Below are positions 1-11,183 of a stretch of DNA of 64,000 nt, one piece after another. The notes beneath the pieces are model-generated. The model was not told where the DNA came from. It ran no database searches and worked only from the letters and a program-made list of their open reading frames with translations. The stretch spans positions 54,264 through 118,263 of the forward strand of contig VCJN01001460.1 in the NCBI GenBank assembly GCA_006384855.1, read 5' to 3'. Every line of letters begins with the position of its first letter. The stretch's first letter is position 1. The translations under genes and the position numbers were made by a program. This DNA comes from Tetraselmis striata. Its lineage: Eukaryota; Chlorophyta; Chlorodendrophyceae; Chlorodendrales; Chlorodendraceae.

Positions 1-1963
1 GGTTCAGCAGGGAGAGCGCTTCTCCGGCGCGGGACGAGGTTTTTGCGCGGCGACGCAGAGGGCGAGGGGCGGGAAGCGCAGCACCTGATGACCTCGTCTT
101 GCTCGTCCGCCGGGAGATTGCCGTGCAGGACGAGCACCTCTGTGTTTGCTGGCCCCACGCCCTCCAGCCTGTTTGCCACGCCGCGGATCTCGCCAATGCC
201 TGTGGCAGCCACGACGATAAGGAGTGTCGGCGTTCCAACGGCCTCGGACCCTACCCCGCCCTCGCCCGATCCACACTCACCCTGTTTTGCTTGGTGTGGT
301 GTTGAGGTGCACTGTTGAGGGAGGACTTCTCGCTGTCTTTGCCATGCCATGCCTGCCACTGCCGATGCCGCATTAGGTGTCGGTGGCCTCACCTGGCAGG
401 AAGCACAGCACGTCACCCTCATCGTCCTGCAGCGCCTGCGCCACCGTCCGCGCCATCATGTCCTCCATCGCGCCGCGCCGTGTGCCTGGCGTACCGACAT
501 ACCTGGCGTCCCGAGGGCGGCGGCAACCATCAGGCCATGCCTCACCGCAATGCATGTATTGACAAAAGCCGCCACTGCACACAGGAGTCTGACTTGCCCT
601 GTCCGCACACCTGATGTCCACCGGGTAGGAGCGCCCCTGGCTGACCACCAGTGGCGCGGGGGCCCCGTCCTCCCCCCGGAGCACCTCGGCGCAGCGCTCT
701 GCCACGCCCCCGCCGAGCGTCGCCGACATAATCAGCACCCTGGCCAGGGTCAACACCGCCGTCATGCCACCATTTCCAGCACCGGCCAGCCGCCCACCGG
801 GTGAACTCCAGTAAGGCGCATGGGGGACAATGCCGAGCGTCCACCTGAGATCCTCACGTCCCAGATGCTGGATGTCCCGCACCAGCGCCAGCGCAAGGTC
901 CGCCTCCAGGCTGCGCTCGTGGAACTCGTCAAGTACCACGGCGCCCACATTGTCCAGGGAGGGGTTGCGTTGCATCTGCCGCACCAGCGTCCCCTCCGTA
1001 ACAACCTGACACCGCAAGTGATCGGAGGTCAGCGAGAGCGGCCCTCAGATGGGCGCCACCATCACTTTCCATCTGCTCCATAAGGCACGATTGGCTCGGT
1101 GATGCATTGACCAGGGGTGCGCTCTGTGAGGATTAAAGTGTCTGCATGCCAGCTTGAGGTTGATCGGCGCACCTCGATGCGCGTGGCAGAGCTGATGGCC
1201 GCCTCATGTCTCACCCTGAAGCCCACTGTCTGCCCCACCCGCTCTCCCAGCAGCGCCGCCAGCCTGCGCGCCGCGGCTTTGGCTGCCAGCCGCCGCGGCT
1301 CCAGCACCTTCCGCGCATCCAGCGGATGTTATCAACTCTGGCCGGGGCAATCGGGCGGCCGCCGCTGCTGTTGATGCGGCGTCCTGGGGTGTGAGGGATC
1401 CGGAAACTCGCTCACCATAATCTTCTTGCCTCCCTCCAGATACTCCGGGCAGCTTTGCAACATGGCCAGCGGGACGCAGGTGGTCTTCCCTGCTCCGGGC
1501 GGCGCCTGCAAGTGTAGCCGCAGCAGCACAGCAGCACGGCATAATGTGCCGGCACACCCGCAACTGCTTCTCGCCTCGCTGCCCCTCATCCCTCCTCACT
1601 GGGGCCACCACCCCCCGCAACGGCCCACGCGGGACAGCATACCTGCAGCACCGCGCTGCGGCCTTGCTGGCTCAGAGCCGCCAGCAGCTCCGGCAAGACA
1701 GTCTTGATGGGGAGCCCCTCGGCGAAGCCAAAGTCGCCGGCCGACGCCACCGCCTCCGTCGGCACAGCCCGGGCAGTCGCCCGGCCGGCACTGGTGGCAC
1801 CCACCGCGCGGCCGAGGGGCTGCGTCTCGCCACCGCCGCGCTCAAGCGTGAGGTGTCTGCCGACGGCTGCGTGGCGCCCGCGTCGGGCCACCGCTGACGA
1901 GGGGCCTCCCCTGCCGCCGGTCTTCAGCGGCGCCAAACCTCCGGCGACGCTCAGTGACGCCAT
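1..1963 (-). CDS. hrpB: HrpB-type DEAH-box RNA helicase, probably plastid-targeted (partial, C-terminus off the left edge)
   Basis: This is a superfamily-2 ATP-dependent RNA helicase of the HrpB family, which unwinds RNA using ATP. Seven exons read on the minus strand: 1963-1643, 1505-1416, 1307-1173, 1005-845, 739-611, 502-393 and 199-85, all with GT-AG introns and joining in frame. In order they show an N-terminal lead, [15 protein letters not shown], Walker [23 protein letters not shown] (motif Ia), [11 protein letters not shown] (Ib), the HrpB variant of the DEAH box [19 protein letters not shown] (motif III), [17 protein letters not shown] and [10 protein letters not shown]. The remaining helicase motifs and the C-terminal HrpB domain lie beyond base 1. 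The first 75 or so residues are rich in Ala, Gly, Ser and Arg with almost no acidic residues, which suggests a chloroplast transit peptide; this is inference. Bacterial HrpB proteins begin close to the LPI motif, so the extension is an addition. Confidence 0.88.
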
Positions 1964-4522
1964 AGTCTCACCGAGTTGCTTTTCGGTTCGCCAGCTGTGA
2001 AACTATCCCCGCCAACTCTCCAGGTGCGCACACGACTGCTGTGTGTATATGCTGTCGTGGTCTCGTCCAAATGCAGCCGCGAGTGGTGCATCGCTGGTCG
2101 TATGTAACAGCCGCCGGGCTCATGGGTCACCTTTCATGTTGGATTTGTTTCAGGAGGTTTAGAAAACCCTTCTACTGCTGCTAGCTCATGTAATTATTTC
2201 AGGGGGTAGTAAATCGGGCGAAAGTCAGAAACTAGGTACCTGTACGGACGGTAGCGACTATTAGTGCTGAATAATTGTGCCACTAGCGATCAGCAGCCGA
2301 GCAGCGATTTACAATAATTTTGTTATACCGGTATGCTATATATACTCGCTACGTATGTAAATAATTACAGGTATGTACATCTAGTAGTATATGTCCGGGA
2401 CCGTGAACTTCGCTTAGTTTTTATTGTGCTTCTGATATTATACCGTTAAAATTCCGTAGATTTAACGAAATTCGCGCGCTGGAAGCGCAATGTGAGGCCG
2501 GTAGTAGTACAAGTACCTCGAGTCCGCATGCTACCGGTTCTTACAAGTGGGAAGTATGGGATATGGATAGATGGATGTTAACCGTTAAGAACATGAGCGC
2601 CCATGTGTTCATTTAATTAAAGAATCTGGATTTGAGCGCAAAAGTGGCAAGCATCATGCATACCACCTATGGCCGGCAACTACGTCAACTTGCAGAGACC
2701 AAGATCAAGACCGAGGCGCAGATGGTTGCGTGACTAGTCGCCTCGTAGAGTGTGCTGATCCTAACCGCGACGACTTCAGCTTTATGGCTTCCATGTATGA
2801 GTATGGGCACTATGTCGATGCTCTTTTGAAGGGCACAGATGAGTGATATCATGACATTGCTAACAATATACAAAGACGGCAACTAGGTGACATCAACATC
2901 GACAAGTACACGATTCATCATTGGCAATGGTTGCCATGGACCACATGCGGGAGGGTCAATTGGGGGTCTTTAGATAATAACAAATATAAATTTTCATTGT
3001 TAAAATGGATTGAGCCCTTATTTCCATGCAAATCTTGCCGTGCAATGAGTATGCGTTCTTGCTGCTGGCATGCCACCCAATTGCATAAGTCTCCGCTTGC
3101 ATTGTTGCACGCACTACGTGATGGGCCACACCTCCATCGTTACAATGTGACTGTATGATCATGGCACCTCTGTGCCTCATTTGCCGCGCACTCTTTTTGC
3201 ATGTATGTGCCATTGCTAGGTTGCCATTGATTTGCGTGTTGTATTGCTGTGCCCTCTTGCCATTATTATGCAAGGCTATGCATATCAAGTGAGAAGTCAG
3301 CAGCAATACAATAATATACTAATCATCAAGGGCCCAAAAATCTATTTCTTGATCGGATTCAGGCGCCGCTGATCATCTGATATTTAAAATTGATTATATC
3401 AATATGCAAAATGTCGATTATAAATTGATGAATGAGAACGCATGGAATTAATATGACAGTTTGGGGTGAAGCAGACGGAAGTTCCGGGGTCTTCCGGCGG
3501 AATTTCCCTCCCGGAATTCCGCTCTGTGTGGAGGGCGGAACGGAATTCCGGCGGAAGGGAGTTCCGCGCACTTCGTCCGCCGGAACTGCCGGAATTCCGT
3601 TCCGGCGGAACGGAAATATCAAAATCCGACTTCCGTGCAACCTGGTACTAACCGCACTGCTGTCCGTTGTCCTGCACTCCTGCACAAACCGTGTGATGAT
3701 GTTGTCCCCAGATTTGCCGGCCTTGCACCTAACCCGGCCTTGCGGCTTTATCCGCCTAGGCGCCGAGAGTACAGGTACTCTGTGCCGCGGTGATTTGTAA
3801 TCATTTCGCGGCGCGGAGGGGGAATCTCGGGTACCTATTTCCGGCCACAATCAGGCTCTGGTTCCTCCCGCCCTCGCTATCCGAAGCTTGCCCTGCCCAT
3901 CTGCCCAGCTTGCCCTGCCCGCCTGCAGCAATGGCAAGCTCGTACTGCACCGACACGAGAGTTGGTTAAAGCGACTTCCGTATCGCGCCGGACACTCGAT
4001 TGCGTGCTTACGGGGCTGGCAGTTGGGGCTTGAAAGAGCCAACCAGCTAGCAACTACATAATTTATTACGTGATCCTGCGACATTTATACCACTCTGTGC
4101 CGACCTCCGCGTTATAAGGATAATATTGTTATGTGCAACATTAAATTCTAGGATTCTTAAATTTTGGGGGGCGGGGGGGCGGCGGGCTCCTCCGCAGACC
4201 TCTGCGCGCCTGCGCGCCGCTGTGCAGCGTGCGCCGCAGACATGCCGGTCTGCCGGGTAGAGTTTCACTGCTGAAGCAGCGACAATGACCGCGCCCCCCC
4301 TTCCAGTGATCCTGACCAAGTATCAGCAGGGCGGGAACGGCCGCGAGCTGTCGCGTTGGTACGGTGGCGCCGAGGGTTGGCCCGATATAGTTAGGCCCGG
4401 AAGGCGTCACGGTCATAGAGCAGCCACGTGAGCAGGGCCGAGCTGAGGCAAGTGCCGCCTGCACAGGGGGGCGACAATAGTTAAATCCCGCTGAACGCGG
4501 CGCACGGGAAGCGAGAGAAGCG
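1964..4522. other. Intergenic region upstream of the helicase gene, no supported gene
   Basis: This AT-richer stretch should hold the promoter of the helicase gene. I see no gene in it. Around 2680-2900 the plus strand reads some gene-like codons (for example DDFSFMASMYEYGHYVDALL) that soon run into stops, so they are at most a pseudogene scrap. A 22-bp stretch at 2177-2198 (beginning gctgctagctcatg) recurs at 19973-19994. A GGAATTCC-rich cluster lies at 3470-3625. From 4140 to 4500 the sequence is GC-rich without coding signal. Confidence 0.5.
3470..3625. repeat. Cluster of short GGAATTCC / CCGGCGGAA palindromic repeats
   Basis: About 150 bp are built from variants of ttccggcggaa and ccggaattccg, repeated in direct and inverted orientation (cttccggcggaatttcc, cccggaattccg, gcggaacggaattccggcgg, ctgccggaattccgttcc). 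The cluster can fold into many alternative hairpins. Its function is unknown. Confidence 0.6.
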
Positions 4523-4616
4523 ATGGTGGAACATAGGGTAAGCATGCTTTGGCTGGGCTCACCCCACCTCTTTCATGTCAGTCCCGTCCTTGGGGCGGGG
4601 AAAACATAGAAGAAGA

Positions 4617-4653
<37 letters not shown>

Positions 4654-5567
4654 ACTTTCTGATTCGTTTCAGTGATGTATCTCAATGGAGTGGGATACGT
4701 ACTGGCGGCTAGGTCATTCGGTTTTTTACATTGTAATGTGACCTCCACCCGCCCCTCTTACTTTCGCCGGCCCCTGTGCAGAATTCCAGCCAGCAAAATG
4801 TGGTGTCAAAGGATGCGGACTGGCGCCGCCGCGTCGACATGGAGACAATCTCACAGCGAAATTTCTCCAGAGAGCACGGCTACATGCTGAAATATATCAA
4901 GGGGGGAGCCTTCCGCAGGGCAGACCCAGCGCCCACGGACAGCCTCGACACGTTTGCAGCCGGCAGCAAAGCGTTGGTGGCGTCCTATGACGGCAACTTG
5001 AGCTCTATGTACAACATGCGCCGCTCCCGCCCCAGGCTGGGGAACACTGTCGACCGCATCGTGGGTCTCCCCTCCCTCGATGGCTGTGCTGCGCCCGCGG
5101 GTAGGGCTAAGCAGAGTGACAGCGTCGAGGCCTTCCTGGAGGCCTACTTGAAGCGCGCGCCAGGAGTCCCAAGGTGAGGTTTTGGGGATGCTCAGCGTCT
5201 CCCCGGGATGGCATGGCCGGCTGGGGTGCCTCTGCTGAACACACCGCATGGCATGCGTAGAGCCCACCCCTGCCTGTCTTGCCCACAGCACTGACGCATA
5301 GCGCTGCTGATGCAGGCCAGCACCACAGGATCTGTATGCTACGCCCATTTTGTCCTCGCATCGAGTGGGTTGGGGGAAGAGCCTGGAGGTGCGTGAGCAC
5401 TTGCATGTGTGCGCTTCTGTAAATGAACGACTGTGTGTTGGAGCGGTGATGGGGAGGGTGGGGGGAAGGAGAGGCGGATGCCAACCAATGCAGTATGCGC
5501 CGCACTCATTCTGTGCGTCTGTGTTCGCAGCTGTGCAACACCGGCGGGTTTCGCCTGCGGTAGTTAG
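4523..5567 (+). CDS. Small protein of unknown function, three exons
   Basis: A 15-nt first exon (4523-4537, MVEHR) is followed by GTAAGC and an intron containing a run of 34 C. Exon 2 (4782-5173) starts after a good acceptor (cccctgtgcag) and reads NSSQQNVVSKDADWRRRVD and then QRNFSREHGYMLKYIKGGAF, and ends at AAG|GTGAGG. The last exon is either 5288-5299 (ending STDA) or 5531-5567; both acceptors give a stop in frame, so the C-terminus is uncertain. The product is about 140-150 aa, hydrophilic, without signal peptide or membrane segment. I do not recognise the family. The short W/R-rich start followed by an NF...HGYM segment faintly recalls small axonemal microtubule-inner proteins, but this is weak. 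The tiny first exon joins in frame with exon 2, which supports a real gene. Confidence 0.55.
4620..4653 (+). repeat. C34 homopolymer inside an intron
   Basis: An uninterrupted run of 34 C lies on the coding strand within intron 1 of the small gene at 4523-5567. It is one of the longest of the intronic C tracts in this window. Confidence 0.9.
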
Positions 5568-6622
5568 GCAGCAGGCTTTGCCCCCCCCCCCCCCCCCCCC
5601 TGCTGTATCGTATCCCCCGGAGGCTTGCCTCGGCTAGCCTGGCATGCGCCCATCGGAAGCGCCAATGCCGAGCGATTTTGTCCGGGCTGGCCTCACCTCT
5701 GCCTGGCGTGAATATTAAAAAGCTGTAGCGCTCCATAAAGGGAGCATGCTTTGGCAGTGTATAATAATGGAAGAGCTGTGACATTTACCTGGCGCTCACA
5801 GGGCGCGCCATGTAAGCTACGAAAACATTTTTGCGGCATGATGAGCAGTATCCGCTCATACATGGGATGCACGTCTGCCGGCCTATATTTTGTGACTGTG
5901 ATCTGTCTCTCTCCCCCCATTCTCTCTCACACACACGCACTCGCACTCATACACGTCCCACTTCCAGGAGCATGTACAAGAGAAGGGTATCCGTTTAGGA
6001 CATCAACCCATGATATCTGTACATGCACTTGCAGCATTAGCGCCCTGTGGTTAGCGACAGGGATAGTGCAGCGGACAACGCAATCTCAGACTGAATGTCG
6101 CCCATTCCTAGCTGCAGGTCCATTATGATGCCATCGCGACCGCAGATTGTGTCCTGTACATCTGGGATATATCTTTCCCCCAGTTGGTTGTTATATATGG
6201 TACCTCTGCCTCACATGCAAGCAGCATGTAGCCACCTTTTCTGTCTGCACTTCTCGGTCAAAGGAAGCGATCATACCACGCTGTAGTTGAGCTTCAATAT
6301 GTATAGGTCTCTTCATATCCTTTCCGTATGGATTGCTTCGTAGATCTGAGGAATGTGAAATTGATACAGTGTTGCTCCTAGCATGAGCGGATGTGGTTTT
6401 AGTTAGATATTTAATCACGAGGATCCTCCTCATTACATCCTTAGTCACCAGTCTGCTGTCGAGTAGTAGCGGCAAAATCCATATTTACATGGTCACCAGA
6501 CGTCCACGACTAGGCGAGTGTGCTTTGCGTAGATGGAAAAACTCGTTCTATACCCTGGCGACTACAGGGTATATAGTCTTAAACAACTGCGCACGCTGCG
6601 TACTGGGGATCATCTACTGTGG
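5568..6622. other. Intergenic, no gene recognised
   Basis: A C20 tract lies at 5581-5600, and ordinary-composition sequence follows. Short open frames on both strands have no recognisable motif and no splice pattern, so I call no gene here. Confidence 0.45.
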
Positions 6623-7907
6623 CGAGATGATCGGCTCCAGAGTTGCTAGTGGTGTCAATAAAGAAAGAATTATTGACAAGGTGGTCTGCGCTGCAGGTAT
6701 ACATCCAGCATTCGGCGAGATGCCACGCCGGCGCTATCAAGCCTGTCTGGTGATTTAGTCAGCAGTGGAAATGAGATTACGTGGGAGGGCATTTAGTGAG
6801 GTCGAGATCTAGGGTTGTAACCCTAACATGATCTCCTCACAGTCCTCCCCGCCATGAAGGTGTCAAATGGAGGTGATATGTGTGGAAACCTGTGTGGTAG
6901 CGCAGTGTGTCAGCAAATGACGCATTAACATGTGTCATTGTCATGTGACAGGTCACATGCTGAAAAATCAGCATGGCATATTCTCAGAATTGACACTCCA
7001 AAGTGAATGTTTGTCTACGACATGGAATTTTGGTGTGTCAACGTAGTAGAATATAGTAATGACACAGAAGGTGTTTGTTGTTCTTGGATGTGTTTGAGGT
7101 AGATGTGTGTGTTGATGACAGTGTATGTTACGCCATTGATGGCGCGGCCATGGATGACTCAAAGACCACAGCCTGTTGTAGGCCCGATGTGGAGCAGAGC
7201 GCGCATGGTTGGTAAATGGCAATGATCATTGTGCATTATTAAGAGGCACTCTCAAAGCTGCACTGCCGTGTGAACCAGTAACCCTCCGAAGACAGGGCAC
7301 CCACGGCGGTATGTTGTCAAGAGGTGAAGCATGGCGGGTGCTTGTCGGAATCAAATGGATCTTGCCTCCGGGTTGAAAGCGATTATTGAGACAAGTGGCA
7401 GTCAGCATCACGACCCGCCCCAAGGCGTCCCCTGAGGGATAACCGGGTCAGCACAATCCACACAATTGATTCCTAAAGCTGCCACCACATCGGAACCCAA
7501 CCTGGCAATAGAATACCATAAAGGAATTCAAATGGTGACACATCGCAAGAGCATATGTTCGATTGCGGCATGCAATAACACTCAAGGCACACTGCGAATG
7601 TTGTTGGTTGGCTCAGGGCTTAATGTGATCAACCGCGATCTCTGATTGTTGTTTTATAATTTGCTTATCCGTTTTCTCTTTTGATGTAGTATATGTGTTT
7701 GTGTTGTTTGTTTCTATGGTTTTTTATCAAGTGTTGTGATAAGTACAAGCAGTAGTAACATCAAGTGATGAAGGGAAAGGGGGAGGGGGGCGCACCAACC
7801 ATCAGCTGGCACCTGGGCAGCATGAGTTAGTATTTTCAAACAGCGGTGAGCATCTTTGAGGCGGTTATTGTTTGTTTCGTGGGCAGGTGTGATTGTTCTG
7901 AAAACAT

Positions 7908-8419
7908 TTAGTGGTTATTAGTGGTGTTGTTGTTAGTCTGAGGTTTATTGGGCACCTCTCTCTGTGCCATTTCTTTGTTCAGAGCAGTCAATTGTTCTTG
8001 CGCATTTTTAAGAGCAGCCCTAAGATTTTTTGTGTCACTGTCATCATTGAACATAACGCCACTCTTTCGAGCAGCAGCAGTTGTTGTATTGTGTCTTTTG
8101 GTTGTTGGTGTTGTGTTTGGTTGTGTTTGGTAGTTGGCCGGCTGGCCGGTCAGGTTTGAGTATGTGGGCCTCTGTGTCATTATCCCTGTCTATTTGAGGC
8201 CCTGTAATTTATGATATGTGTGACCCAAGCCCTGTCAATAAGAACATATTGGCGTGCCATCAGGTGACACCCAATTAAACTTTGGTTTCTGGGCTTTGTG
8301 GTATTGTTTTCTGCCAGTAACAGTGCCAGTCTTATCAAACTGGATATTAAGTCGTCCCCTCTTGTTAGTTTTGGGTCGATTGGTATTTGCAGCATAGTGC
8401 ATGGGCGTTCATAGTGCAT
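7908..8419 (-). pseudogene. Gag-like remnant with a short coiled-coil
   Basis: Two minus-strand frames lie end to end. The first (8419-8180) reads PIDPKLTRGDDLISSLIRLA and the second (8180-7908) contains a heptad-like stretch, NLRAALKNAQEQLTALNKEM, followed by an Asn/Thr/Gln-rich tail. They lie between the direct repeats of the element at 6623-11018, so a decayed structural (gag-like) ORF is the simplest reading. No zinc knuckle or enzyme motif is present. Confidence 0.35.
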
Positions 8420-8705
8420 AGAGCCCCGGCATCAGTATCGTGCTGCATGTCTGATTTGGCAAGGTGCTGCTTAGGGTCTTGTAACATCTGTGACGGTTGT
8501 ATGTGCTGCATTGCTTTATACTCAGAAAGGGTAAAGGAATAATGTAACCGAAATTTTGATAGAAAGCTGCCCCAACTTGTCAGTAAGGCTGAGATACCTC
8601 TCGATTACTTGTTTCCAGGTCGTGAAATTTTCCGAGGTCGAGCGGCTCATTGTGATGAGTTTAGGTCGAAATCGAAAATGTTATGTGTCAAACTTCTTTA
8701 AAAGG

Positions 8706-8790
8706 TCAAAGCGCACTGTGATGTGCGAGTGTAAACAGCACAGTGTGGTGTGCAAATGTAAAAATCACGGTGTGACGTGCTAGTGTGATT
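8706..8790. repeat. Three imperfect tandem copies of a ~30-bp unit
   Basis: The unit (gcactgtgatgtgcgagtgt, then cagtgtggtgtgcaaatgt, then acggtgtgacgtgctagtgt) repeats three times with spacers of about 10 bp. Each copy contains a small dyad. It lies inside the LTR-like element. Confidence 0.55.
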
Positions 8791-9574
8791 CGGCAAACCT
8801 TGTTGAGCACAAGAGGCTTGATAGCCTTTCTTACAAAAGCACCGTTATTGTTGCAAGTCGATATCAGCGACTGCTGGTGCTCGTAACTAAAAAGGCGACT
8901 ATTATGAAGCAATCCACCACGCGTAGCAATGCGCAGTATTGTCAGTACTGGTGCTACATTGATACGGGATAGCTGTTAACTGGTTTGGTGGTGGCTGGCT
9001 GGTCCGACGACTTGTCGGATTGTGGACCGAGTTTTTATCAAAAGTGACGAGTCGACAGTTGTGACGACTGCATTGTGAAAGCTCCTCAAGCGAGTGCATC
9101 AACTCGCGAGCGTAGTGGTGAGGCTTACGAGTACGAGTAGGCAAGTCGCAGACAAGCTCACACGAGTCGAGTTGCGAGTTTCGGTGGTGTGGTATGGTTT
9201 GTGTGTGACGAGTTGTTGTTTTGAAAAAGAGGATCCGCAGCAGATAGGGCAGCAGGTCCGCCTGTCGGCAACGGTAATTGACGCGTTCGGTCGACGACAC
9301 AGTAAAAGCAAGTGATACGTGCAAAAGATGGCGTTAACGTCACGATCAAGTGTAGCGTGGTCGTCGGTGAGATCTCTGGGTAGCGAGCGAGTTCCGTGAT
9401 CGAAGTAGGGATAAACACCAAATATGGAGAGATGGTCGGCTCCAGATTTGGTGCGTGAAAAGTAAGAATTATCAACAAGGGCAGGGTCTGCGCTGCGGTA
9501 TATAGGTCGCTACCCAGCACTCGGCGGGATGCGCGTATACCCCGGCGCTATCGAGCATATGCCTGGTGATCTAT

Positions 9575-10915
9575 CTACACCCCTCCATATAAGTCCCAGG
9601 CCCCTTTCTCGCCGAATCCGAGCGCACAAATAGTAGGGCAGCTGAATCTATGTTTTATGACCTGATATCCTGGAATATCATAGCGCATTTGTGCTGAGCC
9701 TTTACCACCATAGGATGTAAGCAACCCCGTTGACCCTAAAAGTGCCCCACACGAGTGGCACTTGCGCCACACTGAGCGTTTCCAGTACCCCCACAACAAC
9801 GGGGGTTGGCGGTGCCCCGCACGTCCCGCCGCGCATGCATAGACCATTGCATGGTGGGACGGCCATGGGTGGGCGAGGAAACATGTCAGCAAAGAGGCTA
9901 AGATGTTTTTTGCTTGGGGTGGGGCCATAGTGGCGTGCGTCTGTGCACGATGCGGCGTGATACCATCGCCACTGCAGTACCGCCAGTACCGCAGCTCTCA
10001 AACTTGCGGTATCGCTCAGGGCGTTGCGAGGAAACGTCAGAAAACTTTCAGATAAATACCAATAAAAACTACGTGAACATGACTACAACTTACCCCCCTG
10101 CAGCACGGTCGTCCGAGGCCATTTAGGCACTTTTCAATAATACGTCGAAATCTGACGTCCCTGTTAGCGTGTGGTCAACATGTTGGCGTGAAACTTTACG
10201 CCAAGGGGATCTCAAAACCTGATACACGGTGGCGGGACAGTGTGTTGTATGTACTTGTGCACGGACTACTCATACTTGGCACATACCCCCCTTCAGCGAT
10301 GCCCACGGCCGCCATGCCGGATCTCCCCTTTCACAACATTATTTCCGCCAGCATCGACGCATTAAGGCGCACGCCATTGCCGCCCCACTGGGCTCACCAT
10401 GGCGCGCTATGAGCATGCGGTCATGCAGTGCTATAGAAAAGCTTTGGCCTACGGCAAGGAGGCCGCGAGAACCCTCTCCCGCCTGCGCGTGCAACGATCA
10501 CAGCCGCATTTTGTCAATTATTTTGGCCATGAATCATCGCCATCGACACGTAGGGCTTGGTCCAGGTCGTGAATGACCTAATTTCAATGCCCTACCTGTA
10601 TGGTGGATAGTGATCATACCAAGGGTGATGTGGTATGAGTACGGGGGCTGTGGTGCCCCATGCCTATTTGTGCACACGAGTGGCGCACTTGTGGTTTTGA
10701 AGCGCCAACGCCTAAAGGCCTGCTTTTGCATGAATGAAAGCGTTGACGGCAACGGCCCCAGCGTGGCAATATGGGGTGTATCGCGCTATCGCGGCATTTC
10801 CCCCCAGCCGTACGACCCTGAGTTACCCGCATGCACGCGCGCACGGCCTTAGTGCAGCCGCGCATGGGCATGTGGATCAAATTCGCAAACCCCATACTTA
10901 TGTGCAGGGGTGTAG
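9575..10915. mobile_element. Inverted-repeat DNA transposon copy T1 (1.34 kb)
   Basis: The left end reads ctacacccctccatataagt and the right end is its imperfect inverse, acttatgtgcaggggtgtag. The insertion splits an LTR-like repeat: the flanks (atgcctggtgat on the left, atgtctggtggt on the right) look like a diverged target duplication of about 8-12 bp. Related copies lie at about 52140-53390 and, inverted, at 55294-56639. The best shared stretch, around 9780-9930, reads on the minus strand as DMFPRPPMAVPPCNGLCMRG in a 99-aa frame (10001-9702). No transposase catalytic motif is recognisable, so this may be a non-autonomous family. Confidence 0.6.
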
Positions 10916-11183
10916 ATCATGTCTGGTGGTATACTCAGCAGTGCAATTGTTAATGAGATTATGCGCATAAATGCGTAATAATGCGTAATATATAGGAGAT
11001 TAGTAGATCTCCTCACATCGACCGTGCCACGTACGAGTAGCATGTATACCGATATATAATAATAATATAATATTATTAGATAGTGTATTATTAGCAAAGC
11101 AGGGGGCTCGCACTTTCGCCGCCAACAACGTTCGGCATAGGGGCTCAAGCCCCATAGTACGCAAAAGGGGTTGGGAAGGGTGG

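Larger units (their letters stand above)
6623..11018. mobile_element. Degenerate LTR-like element interrupted by an inverted-repeat transposon
   Basis: About 220 bp at 6623-6843 (beginning gatgatcggctccag, later gtctggtgatttagtcagcag, ending gatctcctcaca) recur as a diverged direct repeat at 9427-9574 and 10916-11018. The right-hand copy is split by the transposon at 9575-10915. Both repeats share, in order, ggctccaga, gtctgcgctgc, cagc(a/c)ctcggcg, cggcgctatc, tctggtg, cagcagtg and gatctcctcaca. The internal 2.6 kb holds only decayed frames, including a gag-like scrap at 7908-8419. No reverse transcriptase is visible, so the class is inferred from the paired direct repeats alone. Confidence 0.5.
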
